From positions 462,843-526,842 of the forward strand of contig NZ_FNYV01000003.1 in the NCBI RefSeq assembly GCF_900109115.1: DNA of 64,000 nucleotides, written 5' to 3'. The notes beneath the pieces are model-generated. The model was not told the origin of the DNA. It saw only the letters and a program-made list of their open reading frames with translations, and searched no databases. The DNA is from Micromonospora phaseoli. Lineage in GTDB: Bacteria; Actinomycetota; Actinomycetes; Mycobacteriales; Micromonosporaceae. Made by a program: the position numbers and the translations under genes. Shown here one piece after another: positions 1-12,717 of the stretch. Position 1 is the first letter of the stretch, and each line of letters opens with the position of its first letter.

Positions 1-187
1 GGTTACACCAACATGTGGGACCACTGTCCCGAAACGCCGCCGGTGGTCCGCTTGACCGCAGGGCCCGGCATTGGCAAGGTTTTGCAGGCTTCGCGCACAC
101 GGTACGGCAGAGCCATCCCATTATCCACAAGGGACGGACGTGCCACCGGTGACCGGGCCCCGCCCGCGCCGTTTCAGGAGGACACAG

Positions 188-1369
188 TTGACCCCCTTCC
201 GCTCCACGACCACCACGGCGCTCGTGTCGACCCTGCTGGCCACCACACTCGCCGGCTGCCAGTTCGGAGGGCAGGAGCAGGACACGAGCCCGATCGTGAT
301 CGCCGCCGACCTGGAGCTCTCCGGTGCGGCGGCCGGGGTCGGCAAGGCGTACCGACAGGCACTGGAACTGAAGCGCCAGCAGTTGAACGCCTCGGGCGCG
401 CTGAACGGACGGACGATCGAGCTTTTGGTCAAGGACAACCGTTCCGATGCCAGTGAGTCACTGCGGAACATCGCCGACTTCAGCAATGATTCGCGGGTCA
501 CCGCCATCATCATGGGCGGCTGCAACGAATGCGCGGTCGGCGCGGCCCGTACCGTCGACGAGAAGCAGATCCCCACTGTCGCGCTCGCCGCGGCCAGCGC
601 CGTGACGAGCCCGGTGTCGGAACGCCGGTACATGTTCAAGCTGGCGCCGAACGCCGCCGACAACGCCGCTGCGCTCACCGTCGAGTTGCGTCGCCGCAAC
701 ATCGACACCGTCGGCCTGCTGCGCAGCGACAACGCCTACGGCGTGGAGGGCTCCACCGCGCTGGCCCGCGAATTCGCCAAGGTCGGCATCCAGGTGCTGG
801 CCGAGGCGTCCGTCCGGGGTACCGACACCGAGCTGGACCGACAGGCCACGACGCTGACCGCGGCCGGGCCCGACGCACTGGTCATCTGGACCCCGCCGGA
901 GCAGGCCATGCTCGCCACCAGCGCGGTCAAGCGGATCGGCTTCGATGGCGCCCTGTTCCTCGACGCCTCGGCCGCCGGTGACCTCTTCCTCGGCTCGGCG
1001 GCGCGGGCGGCGGAGCGGGCCACCCTGGTCTTCACCCAGACGATGGTCATCGACGACGTGATCGCGACCACCCCGGCCAAGGCCGCGCGCCGCCAGTGGT
1101 TCCAGGACTACACCGCCCGCTTCGGCGGCTACCACGGCTCGGCGTCCTTCGCCGCGGACGCGGTCCAGCTCATCGCCGACGCCGAACTGCGCGCCGGTGG
1201 GCCGGCCGGCCAGGTCGACCGCGACGCCCTCCGGGACGTGCTGGAGACGTCCCAGATGGACGGACTGTCCGGGCCGATCCGGATGACGCCGGACAACCAC
1301 TCCGGGCTGATGCCACAGGCGTTGACGACCCTCGTCGCCCGCAACGGCCGGTGGCGGCTGCAGGGCTGA
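188..1369 (+). CDS. Branched-chain-amino-acid-type ABC substrate-binding lipoprotein
   Basis: Predicted 393-residue extracytoplasmic binding lipoprotein of the Leu/Ile/Val (Peripla_BP_6) type, captured outside the membrane for an ABC importer. The TTG start is chosen because AGGAGG lies six bases upstream, and it is followed by a lipoprotein signal: basic N-terminus, hydrophobic run and lipobox LAGC with Cys24. The mature part opens with the family's typical IVIAADLELSGAAAGVG stretch and contains a two-lobe pattern including AIIMGGCNECAVGAA and GVEGSTALAREF. No permease or ATPase of the matching LivHMGF kind is adjacent; the next gene converges on it two bases away. The ligand is unknown. Family assignment is good; substrate cannot be read from the sequence. 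Confidence 0.85.
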   Translation: MTPFRSTTTTALVSTLLATTLAGCQFGGQEQDTSPIVIAADLELSGAAAGVGKAYRQALELKRQQLNASGALNGRTIELLVKDNRSDASESLRNIADFSNDSRVTAIIMGGCNECAVGAARTVDEKQIPTVALAAASAVTSPVSERRYMFKLAPNAADNAAALTVELRRRNIDTVGLLRSDNAYGVEGSTALAREFAKVGIQVLAEASVRGTDTELDRQATTLTAAGPDALVIWTPPEQAMLATSAVKRIGFDGALFLDASAAGDLFLGSAARAAERATLVFTQTMVIDDVIATTPAKAARRQWFQDYTARFGGYHGSASFAADAVQLIADAELRAGGPAGQVDRDALRDVLETSQMDGLSGPIRMTPDNHSGLMPQALTTLVARNGRWRLQG

Positions 1370-1371
1370 CG

Positions 1372-2232
1372 TCAGCGGCTGGAGGTGGTCTCGCGCAGCC
1401 AGGGCAGGCTGCGGCGCTCGGCGAGCACCAGCGCGGCGTAGAGCAGGATGCTGACCAGGGCGACCAGGATGATCGCCGCCCACGCGGTGGCGGTGTCGCC
1501 GATGCCGGCGTACTGCTGGATGACGTAGCCGAGACCACCTTCGCCGGCCTGGAACTCGCCGATGACGGCACCGATCGCGGCCAGCGGCATGGCGACCTTG
1601 AGGCCGACGAAGATCTGCGGCAGCGCGGCCGGGAACCGGACCTTGCGGAACGCCTGCCAGCGGGAGGCGTTCCAGGACCGCGCCAACTCGGCCAGCTCCG
1701 CCGGCGTGGTGGTCAGGCCGGTCGCGGTGGACAGCACGATCGGGAAGAAGCAGAGCAGGAAGACCATGGTCAGGATGGGCTTCTGACCCCAGCCGAGCGC
1801 CACCACCAGCAGCGGACCGAGGGTGATCTTCGGAACCGCGTTGACGGCGACGAGCAGCGGGGTGAACATCCGCTCGACCGTCCGGGAGGCGGCCAGCGCC
1901 AGGCCGATCAGCACCCCGGCCACGGCGGAGAGCGCGAAGCCGAGCAGGATCTCGCCGGTGGTCGCGGCGGTGTGTTCCAACAGCCGTGCGGGGCGCGCGG
2001 CGAACGCGGTCAGCACGTCACCGGGCGGCGGCAGGGCGGCCGGGTGGATCAGCTCCAGCCGGGCCACCAGCCACCAGAGGCCCAGCGCGACCAGCAGACC
2101 GGCGGCCGGCAGGAGCGCCGTGACCGCGCCGGCCCGCAGATCGTCCGGTCGCCACCGCCGGCCACGCGGTACGACCGGGGACTGCTCGGCAGCGAGCGTC
2201 GCCTCCGGCTGCCGTGGGCGGACGTCGGTCAT
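1372..2232 (-). CDS. ABC transporter permease, SsuC/TauC/ThiX type
   Basis: 286-residue inner-membrane permease of the nitrate/sulfonate/taurine/thiamine-precursor importer class (BPD_transp_1). About six hydrophobic segments are visible, and the cytoplasmic coupling region reads ELARSWNASRWQAFRKVRFPAALP, the EAA-loop that docks on the ATPase. The ATG at 2232 is preferred over an upstream in-frame ATG because AGGAGG lies directly before it, inside the longer reading. The N-terminal 50 residues are charged and probably cytoplasmic. It lies 91 bp downstream of its binding-protein gene, with a strong hairpin between them, and its ATPase partner is divergently transcribed at 3619. Substrate unknown; sulfonate or a pyrimidine are the usual options for the family. 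Confidence 0.88.
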   Translation of the reverse strand: MTDVRPRQPEATLAAEQSPVVPRGRRWRPDDLRAGAVTALLPAAGLLVALGLWWLVARLELIHPAALPPPGDVLTAFAARPARLLEHTAATTGEILLGFALSAVAGVLIGLALAASRTVERMFTPLLVAVNAVPKITLGPLLVVALGWGQKPILTMVFLLCFFPIVLSTATGLTTTPAELAELARSWNASRWQAFRKVRFPAALPQIFVGLKVAMPLAAIGAVIGEFQAGEGGLGYVIQQYAGIGDTATAWAAIILVALVSILLYAALVLAERRSLPWLRETTSSR

Positions 2233-2266
2233 CGGGATCCTCCTGCGGTTCGGTGCTTTCACGGGG

Positions 2267-2306
2267 CGGGGTACGCCACACCGGCGGGCCGGTGCGGCGT
2301 ACCCCG
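2267..2306 (-). terminator. Intercistronic hairpin between binding protein and permease
   Basis: Arms 2267-2285 and 2288-2306 are complementary over 19 bp with one mismatch that becomes a U-G wobble only in minus-strand RNA. There is no U-tract. It lies in the 91-bp gap after the binding-protein gene, so it is likely a partial terminator or a 3'-end stabiliser giving more binding protein than permease. Confidence 0.6.
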
Positions 2307-2323
2307 TGCGGAACTGGTCGGTC

Positions 2324-3349
2324 TCAGGCCGCCGGCGCGAGGCTGAAATCGATGATCTGTTCGGGGGTGAGGTCCGACTTCAGGGCACCCGCACCGCGCA
2401 GGATCGCGATGCTCTTGGCGACCCGACCACTGTCCAGCGTGCCCAGCGCCGTCCCGGAGTTGCTGGAGCGGACGTAGCCGGCCATCAGCTCCAACTCGGC
2501 TGCGGCCGCGGCGGGATTCACGGCCTCGGCGTTCTTCGCCAGGATCTCGGCCGCCTCCTGCGGGTTCGCCAGGGCGTACTCCAGGCCCTTGAGCAGCGCC
2601 GCGGAGAACCGCTTGACCATCTCCGGCTTCTCGGTGGCGATCTGCTTGGAGGTGATCAGCACGTTGCCGTAGAGGTCCTGCATGACGTTGCTGTACGGCA
2701 GCATGACGGCCTTCTTCTTGGTCACCGTCTCGATGGTCGGCTGGCCGACGACGAACTGGCCGATCCCGTCGACCGAGCCGGAGGCCAGGGTGCCCATCAG
2801 GGTCTGCGCCTCACCGTTGACCCAGGTCACCTTCGTGTAGTCGATGCCGGCCAGCCGCGCGTACGTCGGGAAGAGGTTGCGGACCACCGAGCCGGGAGTG
2901 TCGGCGAGCTTCTTGCCCTCCAGGTCCTTGGGCGTGTTGATGCCGGTGCCCTCGACGGTGGCGATGGCGGCCATCGTGCGCTGCTGGATGGCGGCCACCG
3001 CCACGAAGTCCTTGGCCTCGCCGTTGCCGAACTGGAGCAGACCGCCGGTCAGGTCGATCGGACCGAAGTGTGCCTGGCCGCCGACGACCGTCTGGATGAT
3101 CGAGCCGGTGCCCTGCCCGGGCTTGATCTCGACCTCGAAGCCGGCGTCCTTGAAGTAGCCCTTCTCCTTGGCCACCCAGGCGTAGGCGTCGCGACCGAAG
3201 TTGCCGAACGACGTGAGGTAGGTCACCTGCTCCAACGACGAACCCACGCCGTTGTCGTCGGCGTCGTCCGATCCGCTGCTGCACGCGGAGACCATGGCGA
3301 GGGCGGTGGCCATCGTGGCCGCGGCGACCGTGCGGGTCAGCCTTCTCAT
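2324..3349 (-). CDS. NMT1/ThiY-type ABC substrate-binding lipoprotein
   Basis: 341-residue binding lipoprotein of the NMT1/THI5-like family, which captures thiamine-pyrimidine precursors, nitrate, alkanesulfonates or aromatic acids. The start at 3349 gives a clean signal, MRRLTRTVAAATMATALAMV, with lipobox VSAC and Cys23; the longer in-frame reading lacks a signal. Family features include VTYLTSFGNFGRDAYAWVAKE, GGQAHFGPIDLTGGLL (the usual omega-loop region) and LEGKKLADTPGSVVRNL. It is first in a two-gene unit with the permease at 1372. The divergent partner unit supplies the ATPase. Substrate is not determined; proximity to thiamine genes 5 kb away is weak evidence for HMP. Confidence 0.85.
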   Translation of the reverse strand: MRRLTRTVAAATMATALAMVSACSSGSDDADDNGVGSSLEQVTYLTSFGNFGRDAYAWVAKEKGYFKDAGFEVEIKPGQGTGSIIQTVVGGQAHFGPIDLTGGLLQFGNGEAKDFVAVAAIQQRTMAAIATVEGTGINTPKDLEGKKLADTPGSVVRNLFPTYARLAGIDYTKVTWVNGEAQTLMGTLASGSVDGIGQFVVGQPTIETVTKKKAVMLPYSNVMQDLYGNVLITSKQIATEKPEMVKRFSAALLKGLEYALANPQEAAEILAKNAEAVNPAAAAAELELMAGYVRSSNSGTALGTLDSGRVAKSIAILRGAGALKSDLTPEQIIDFSLAPAA

Positions 3350-3618
3350 CAGTGCACCTTGTCCTTTCCAACCGGGGCGTCGGGCCGCCGGAAGGGAGTT
3401 GTCGGGGCGGCACCGGCAGCCGGATGGAAGCCGACACCGCGTACGAGGGGGACTCTTCGCGGGCACAGCGTACGAGAACCTCACCTTTGCGACGCCAGGC
3501 GTACCGGGTTGCGGAACGGAAACAAAGTGATGTCCACCCCCGGACGGTGCGATAGGGGACGCGGACCGCTAGCCTTTGGCGGATTCCTGACTACCCACTC
3601 AGGGGAGGCCCGCCGGAG

Positions 3619-4404
3619 ATGATCCGACTGTCCGAGGTCTCGCGCACCTTCGACGGCCGTGCCGGCCGGGTCGAGGCGTTACGCGGCATCACCCTCGATG
3701 TCGCCGAGGGCGAGTTCGTCGCGGTACTCGGCCGCTCCGGGTGCGGCAAGTCCACCCTGCTGCGTCTGATCTCCGGCCTGATCCCGGTCTCCTCCGGCGA
3801 GATCACCGTCGCCGGCGCACCGGTCACCGGGCCGCGCCGGGACATCGCCATGCTGTTCCAGCGGCCGGCCCTGCTGCCGTGGCGCACGGTGCTGGACAAT
3901 GTCCTCCTGCCGGTGGAGATCTTCGGCTGGAAGCGCGCCGACCACCGGGACCGGGCGCGGAATCTGCTCGACGTGGCCGGGCTCTCCGGCTTCGAGAAGC
4001 GGCTGCCGCACGAGCTGTCCGGTGGCATGCAGCAGCGGGTGTCGCTGTGCCGGTCACTGATCGGCGACCCCCGGGTGATGCTGATGGACGAGCCGTTCTC
4101 GGCGCTCGACGCGCTCACCCGCGAGGAGTTGGCCGGGGAGTTGCAGCGGGTGCACATGCGCAACGGCGCGACGGTCGTCTTCGTCACCCACTCCATCGAC
4201 GAGGCGGTGCTGCTGGCCGACCGGGTGGTGGTGCTCAGCCCGCGTCCCGGCCGGGTCCGCAAGGTCGTCGAGGTGACCATTCCCCGGCCCCGCACCCTCG
4301 GCCGCAACGCCCACTTGGCGGACGTCGCCCGGGTCAGTGCCGACCTGCACGAACTGCTGATGGAACGCGACGAGCCGGCGACCGCCGGCACGGAGGGACG
4401 ATGA
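3619..4404 (+). CDS. ABC transporter ATP-binding protein, SsuB/TauB type
   Basis: 261-residue cytoplasmic ATPase that would power the permease at 1372. The nucleotide-binding motifs are complete: Walker A GRSGCGKST near residue 38, Q-loop in IAMLFQRPALLPWRT, signature LSGGMQQR, Walker B VMLMDEPF, D-loop ALDALT and switch His in FVTHSIDEA. The LLPWRTVLDNV stretch is typical of the nitrate/sulfonate/taurine ATPases. A GGAG sequence precedes the ATG. The stop overlaps the next start as ATGA, so transport and the LLM enzyme are translationally coupled. Confidence 0.92.
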   Translation: MIRLSEVSRTFDGRAGRVEALRGITLDVAEGEFVAVLGRSGCGKSTLLRLISGLIPVSSGEITVAGAPVTGPRRDIAMLFQRPALLPWRTVLDNVLLPVEIFGWKRADHRDRARNLLDVAGLSGFEKRLPHELSGGMQQRVSLCRSLIGDPRVMLMDEPFSALDALTREELAGELQRVHMRNGATVVFVTHSIDEAVLLADRVVVLSPRPGRVRKVVEVTIPRPRTLGRNAHLADVARVSADLHELLMERDEPATAGTEGR

Positions 4405-5357
4405 ACATGCGGGTGGCCGTCTTCACCGAGCCACACCGGGGCGCCAGCTACGACGACCAGCTCCGGTTCGCCCGACTCGCCGAGGATGGCGGCTTCGAGG
4501 CATTCCTCCGCGCCGACCACTACCAGGCCATGGGCGACGAGCCGGCGCTGCCCGGCCCGACCGACGCCTGGCTGACGCTGGCGGCGCTCGCCCGGGAGAC
4601 CAGCCGGATCCGACTGGGCACCCTGGTCACGTCGGCGACCTTCCGGCCGCCCGGCCCGCTGGCGGTGATGGTGGCGCAGGTCGACCAGATGAGTGGCGGC
4701 CGGGTCGAGCTGGGCATCGGCGCCGGCTGGTACGCCCGCGAGCACGTCTCGTACGGCATCCCCTTCCCCGGCACCAGCGAACGCTTCGACCGGCTCGCCG
4801 AGCAGCTGGAAGTGATCACGGGACTCTGGGGCACCCCGTCCGGCGGGACCTTCAGCTACACCGGCGACCACTACCGGCTCACCGACTGTCCCGCCCTGCC
4901 CAAGCCGGTGCAGACCCCCGGGCCGCCGGTGATCGTCGGCGGACGCGGCCCCAAGCGCACGCCGGAGCTGGCCGCTCGGTACGCCGACGAGTTCAACGTG
5001 CCCTTCACCAGCGTCGAACAGACCGCCGAGGCGTACGACCGGGTACGCGAGGCGGGTCACCGGGTCGACCGCAGCGGCTCCGGACGCCGGCCGCTGACCC
5101 TCTCCGCCGGGATCGTGGTGGCGATCGGCCGTACCGACGCCGACGCGCGGCGGCGGGCCGCGCCGCTGCACGTGAAGAGCGCGCTGCCGCCCGAGGACCC
5201 GGTGGTCGGCTCCCCGGAACAGTTGGTCGACCGGATCGGCGAATTCGCGGCGATCGGCACCTCCCGCGTGCATCTGCGCCTGATCGACCTCAACGACCTG
5301 GACCACCTGGAGCTGATCGCCGCCGAGGTGCTGCCCCGACTGGACGGAACCCCATGA
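4401..5357 (+). CDS. LLM-class (luciferase-like) oxidoreductase, probably F420-dependent
   Basis: 318-residue luciferase-like flavin/F420 oxidoreductase with a TIM-barrel fold. Supporting stretches are FARLAEDGGFEAFLRADHYQ, ETSRIRLGTLVTSATFRPPG (strand 3-4), DQMSGGRVELGIGAGWYAREH (the family's GR-GIGAGW motif) and PPVIVGGRGPKRTPELAARYADEFN. Cofactor is inferred: actinobacterial proteins with this IRLGTLV/GIGAGW pattern mostly use F420. The ATG at 4401 overlaps the ATPase stop, but GGAGGG is only three bases away; the in-frame ATG at 4407 has better spacing and may be the true start (316 residues). Encoded between an importer ATPase and a cupin, it probably acts on the imported compound. Confidence 0.88.
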   Translation: MNMRVAVFTEPHRGASYDDQLRFARLAEDGGFEAFLRADHYQAMGDEPALPGPTDAWLTLAALARETSRIRLGTLVTSATFRPPGPLAVMVAQVDQMSGGRVELGIGAGWYAREHVSYGIPFPGTSERFDRLAEQLEVITGLWGTPSGGTFSYTGDHYRLTDCPALPKPVQTPGPPVIVGGRGPKRTPELAARYADEFNVPFTSVEQTAEAYDRVREAGHRVDRSGSGRRPLTLSAGIVVAIGRTDADARRRAAPLHVKSALPPEDPVVGSPEQLVDRIGEFAAIGTSRVHLRLIDLNDLDHLELIAAEVLPRLDGTP

Positions 5358-5683
5358 CCGGGACACCACTCGACCTGCACTCACCCGGAGGAGAACCCGT
5401 CCTCGGTCCGGTGGGGCAGGAGATCGTCTTCGAGAACGACCGGGTGCGGGTCTGGCACATCCGGCTGGAGCCGGGCGAGCGGCAGCCGCTGCACCGGCAC
5501 GACCACCCCTACCTCGTGGTGGCCGTGCAGGGCGCGAAGAACGTCGTACAGACCGTCGACGGCACCAGAATCGACGCCGACGAGCCGACCGGCGGGGTGG
5601 TCTACCGCGACCCGGGGGCCGTTCACATGCTCACCAACGTCGGGGACACGACATACCTGGCCCGGCTGGTCGAGCTCAAGTAG
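5354..5683 (+). CDS. Small cupin-domain protein
   Basis: 109-residue single-domain cupin. The first metal-binding motif is visible as PGERQPLHRHDHPYLVVAVQG (residues about 38-58), with two His and a third at HDH. The second motif is present as DPGAVHMLTNVG, keeping one His. Small cupins of this kind act as isomerases, dioxygenases or ligand sensors. It starts on an ATGA overlap with the LLM oxidoreductase stop, so it is the third member of the ATPase-LLM-cupin operon and likely handles the product of the LLM reaction. The reaction is not known. Confidence 0.8.
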   Translation: MTGTPLDLHSPGGEPVLGPVGQEIVFENDRVRVWHIRLEPGERQPLHRHDHPYLVVAVQGAKNVVQTVDGTRIDADEPTGGVVYRDPGAVHMLTNVGDTTYLARLVELK

Positions 5684-5734
5684 ACCCGCCGCGAGCAGGT
5701 ACTCCGGCCTCGCACGGCGCGCCGGTGGCGATCG

Positions 5735-8119
5735 GTGACGACGGACCGTAACGTGCCGGACATGGCCCATCGGACATCGAGCCGACTTCTGTTCACAGCG
5801 TTCGGCGTCAGCCTGCTGGCCGGCGCCGGGCAACTCGGCCTCGCCTTCGGCTTCGGCATCGTCCGGCTCACCGGCGCGTTCACCGGCGTGAGCGTCAACC
5901 AGTGGCCGGCCCAGCTCGTCTGGGCCGGCTGGTTCGCCACGAACGCCGCCGTGATCGGTGCCGTACTCGCCGAACGGCTGGTCCGCCACGGCGGGCAGCT
6001 CACCGGGACCACCCGGCGGCTGGCCGTCGCGGGCAGTGCCGCGCTGGGCGCCATGGTCGTGGCGCCGCTGTGCATGCAACCGGCCCGTGGCGCCGAACTC
6101 ATCTCGGTCGACCCGGTCTGGGCCGTGGCGATCTGTGCCGGCCTCGGCGCGGTGATCGGCGGGGGCGCCGCGCTGGCCGTGCTGGTCCGGCCACCGCTCG
6201 CCTGGAACATGGCCGTGGTGGCCGCGGTGGTCTGGCTGCTCGCGCTGCTGTCGGTCCTACCGTCACTGGGCGCGAGCGGACCGCTGACCCCGGTTCGCCT
6301 CGGTGTGCTGGAGCCGGCGTGGCTCTCCGCCGACGCGGCACAGCAACTGGCGCTGCTGATCCTGCCGACGGTGACCCTGCTGGCCGGTGCGGCGACCGCG
6401 GCCCTGGCCCGGCGGCGCGGGCATCCACCGCTGGTCAGCGTCCCGAGCGGGGTAGCCGGTCCGGTGCTGGTGGCGTTCGCCTACCTGGCCGCCGGTCCCG
6501 GCAGCGCCAGCGACCGCTACCAGCTCACGCCCTACTACGGCGCGCTGATCGCGGTCGTCGTCGGTGCGCTCGGCTCGGCCGCCGCCGCGCTGCTGCCCTG
6601 GCCGCCCGATGGGCGGGCCACCGCCGACACGGCCATCGAGCCGACCGCCATCCTCCAGCCGCTGCCCGAGGTCCCAGCCCTGCCCGGGTCGGCCAGCCGG
6701 CCGACCGACACGGAGTCGACCACCACCGGCCCGGCGGTGGTCGTCGACGACCGGGTCGGCGCGGGGCCGGCGACCGGCGGTGCGCGCACCAGCGCGGATC
6801 AGCCCATCGGTACCACCGACGGCTCCCCGCCGCACTGGCACTGGCCGGATGCCCGTACCGACGCACCCGACGACCCGACGACGTCTGCCTTCGGCAGTGC
6901 CGCCACTGAGGAGTCGGCGAAGCGCGGTACCGCCGCCGCACTGGCGGCAGACGAACCAGTGGCGGCAGACGGACCAGTGGCGGCCATGCCGGCGGCAGAC
7001 GAGCGGGCCGAGGAGCCGGGGGCCGACCCGTCCCCGGCGACGACCGACTCGGCACCCGTGGGTGACGGCAGCGACATCCGGCCCGGGGTCCGAGCCACTC
7101 AGCCGGTCGACGACGTCCCGGCGACGACATCCGCAAAGGCCCCGGCTCCCCGCCGTACCCGCAAGCCCCGGACGCCCACCACCTCTCCGAGCCCGGCGGA
7201 TCCCCCAGCCGGAGCAGATGTCGAGGCGCCCACCGAGCCTTTGCCCGTCCCCTCCACGCCCGTCCCCTCCACGCCCGAACTCTCCACGCCCGCTTCCTCC
7301 GTCCCCGTCCCCTCCGCAGCCGCTACCTCGACGCCCGAACTCTCCACGCCCGCTACCTTGACGCCCGTCCCCGCCGCAGCCGCACCTGCGGCGGCACCCA
7401 CCCCAGCACCGGAGGTCGCCACGAGTGAATCGGTCGAGGTGACACCGCCCGAGGTGGCGCCGCGACCCGGGCACCGGTTCCCGATGCCGGACCTGAACCG
7501 GGCGACGGCCTGGAACGCCTTCGCCCCCGCCGGTCCGCGCGTCCCGCAACCGGCCAGCGAGCCGGGACCGACCGCCGCCACCGGTTCAGCCGCCGCCACC
7601 GACAGCCCCGCCACCAACGGCCCGGCCACCATTACTAGCCCTGCCGGCACCACCACCGGCCCAGCCGGCACCGCGAGCCCTGCCGGCACCACCACCGGTC
7701 CAGAAAGCAGCGCAGCCGACACCGGCACCGATCCGGCCCGGCTCGACGGGCCTGGCCCGGCGAAGCCGGCACGGGGCCTGGCGGAGGCCTTCGCCGCGAC
7801 CCCGGAGGTCTCCACCGACCCGGCGGCCACCGCCCGGGACGTGTCAGCGGCCTTCACCAAGCCACCCGCCGCCCGCGCCGAAGACGTCCAGCCGGACAGC
7901 GAGGCCGAGCGAGGCAGGCGCGGACTGTTCCGCCGAGGCAAGGCGCGCTCCGGGGAAGCAGGTGCGGCGGCGGATCGTGACGAGTCGCTGCTGGCCCAGG
8001 ACGAGGAGTACGTCGACTGGGTGTCCGGGCTGAGTCGGCCGCTGGACGACGACGAGCCCGAACCGTCGAATGAGCCACGCCGCTCCCTGCGCTCCTCCGG
8101 GCGACACCACCGCGACTGA
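5735..8119 (+). CDS. Polytopic membrane protein with long disordered Pro/Ala/Thr-rich tail
   Basis: Function not recognised. The 794-residue product has about eight hydrophobic helices in residues 15-295, including LLFTAFGVSLLAGAGQLGLA and a segment ending at GSAAAALLPWPPDG. A tail of about 500 low-complexity residues follows, rich in Pro, Ala, Thr and acidic residues. The tail carries internal repeats (PVAADGPVAA type, ELSTPA/VPSTP type, SPAGTTTGP type) and ends in a charged segment, EEYVDWVSGLSRPLDDDE, that looks conserved rather than random. Neither the GTG at 5735 nor the ATG at 5762 has a good ribosome site, so the start is uncertain. The 51-bp gap from the cupin gene means it may be separately transcribed. 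The tail is probably cytoplasmic and may be a scaffold. Confidence 0.75.
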   Translation: MTTDRNVPDMAHRTSSRLLFTAFGVSLLAGAGQLGLAFGFGIVRLTGAFTGVSVNQWPAQLVWAGWFATNAAVIGAVLAERLVRHGGQLTGTTRRLAVAGSAALGAMVVAPLCMQPARGAELISVDPVWAVAICAGLGAVIGGGAALAVLVRPPLAWNMAVVAAVVWLLALLSVLPSLGASGPLTPVRLGVLEPAWLSADAAQQLALLILPTVTLLAGAATAALARRRGHPPLVSVPSGVAGPVLVAFAYLAAGPGSASDRYQLTPYYGALIAVVVGALGSAAAALLPWPPDGRATADTAIEPTAILQPLPEVPALPGSASRPTDTESTTTGPAVVVDDRVGAGPATGGARTSADQPIGTTDGSPPHWHWPDARTDAPDDPTTSAFGSAATEESAKRGTAAALAADEPVAADGPVAAMPAADERAEEPGADPSPATTDSAPVGDGSDIRPGVRATQPVDDVPATTSAKAPAPRRTRKPRTPTTSPSPADPPAGADVEAPTEPLPVPSTPVPSTPELSTPASSVPVPSAAATSTPELSTPATLTPVPAAAAPAAAPTPAPEVATSESVEVTPPEVAPRPGHRFPMPDLNRATAWNAFAPAGPRVPQPASEPGPTAATGSAAATDSPATNGPATITSPAGTTTGPAGTASPAGTTTGPESSAADTGTDPARLDGPGPAKPARGLAEAFAATPEVSTDPAATARDVSAAFTKPPAARAEDVQPDSEAERGRRGLFRRGKARSGEAGAAADRDESLLAQDEEYVDWVSGLSRPLDDDEPEPSNEPRRSLRSSGRHHRD
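7244..7378 (+). repeat. Degenerate Ser-Thr-Pro coding repeats
   Basis: Imperfect 15-bp units coding VPSTP/ELSTP. A 24-bp block beginning ACGCCCGAACTC is present identically at 7271-7294 and 7331-7354, exactly 60 bp apart, so recombination by slippage keeps frame. It lies within the disordered tail of the membrane protein. Confidence 0.7.
7637..7698 (+). repeat. Direct repeat coding SPAGTTTG
   Basis: A 23-bp sequence beginning AGCCCTGCCGGCACC occurs at 7637-7659 and again at 7676-7698, a 39-bp period that equals 13 codons. It is the second in-frame repeat block in the tail of the membrane protein. Confidence 0.75.
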
Positions 8120-8220
8120 CGTCGCCACCCGCGAACCGGGCCGGGCCGGGCACCTGCTCCCCCGGCTGGCCCAGCCGTCCCCAGCGGACCGACCGCCGGT
8201 GCACACCGCCGTCGCCACCA

Positions 8221-8246
8221 GACCCGGCGGCCGGACCCGGCGGCCG
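8221..8246. repeat. 13-bp tandem duplication between convergent genes
   Basis: GACCCGGCGGCCG occurs twice head to tail. It lies in the 156-bp gap between the end of the membrane-protein gene and the end of thiC. No convincing terminator hairpin was seen here. Confidence 0.6.
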
Positions 8247-8275
8247 GACCGACCGCCGGGCCCGGCGGAACCCGG

Positions 8276-11645
<3,370 letters not shown>

Positions 11646-11664
11646 GACGCCCGAGATCGAGTGA

Positions 11665-11710
11665 ATCTTGGTACCAATCGGCCCCCGTAGGGGCGTTCTC
11701 GTACCAAGAT
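11665..11710. repeat. Inverted repeat with inner hairpin between thiG and the TenI-like gene
   Basis: ATCTTGGTAC at 11665-11674 and GTACCAAGAT at 11701-11710 are perfectly complementary. The 26-base centre contains a second GCCCC/GGGGC hairpin. It occupies the 80-bp gap after thiG, where the start of the next gene should lie. It could be an attenuator, an operator, or a repeat element. Confidence 0.8.
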
Positions 11711-11725
11711 CTTGAGTCCGCGCCG

Positions 11726-12707
<982 letters not shown>

Positions 12708-12717
<10 letters not shown>

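Noticed and set aside
458..1483. Long minus-strand open frame opposite the first binding-protein gene
   Set aside because: The plus-strand lipoprotein has a signal, lipobox and ribosome site; the minus frame has none and is repetitive Arg/Gly/Ala.
2324..4404. Assigning the importer as the thiamine-precursor transporter ThiXYZ
   Set aside because: The family also carries sulfonates, nitrate and aromatics, no TPP riboswitch precedes it, and the thiamine operon is more than 4 kb away.
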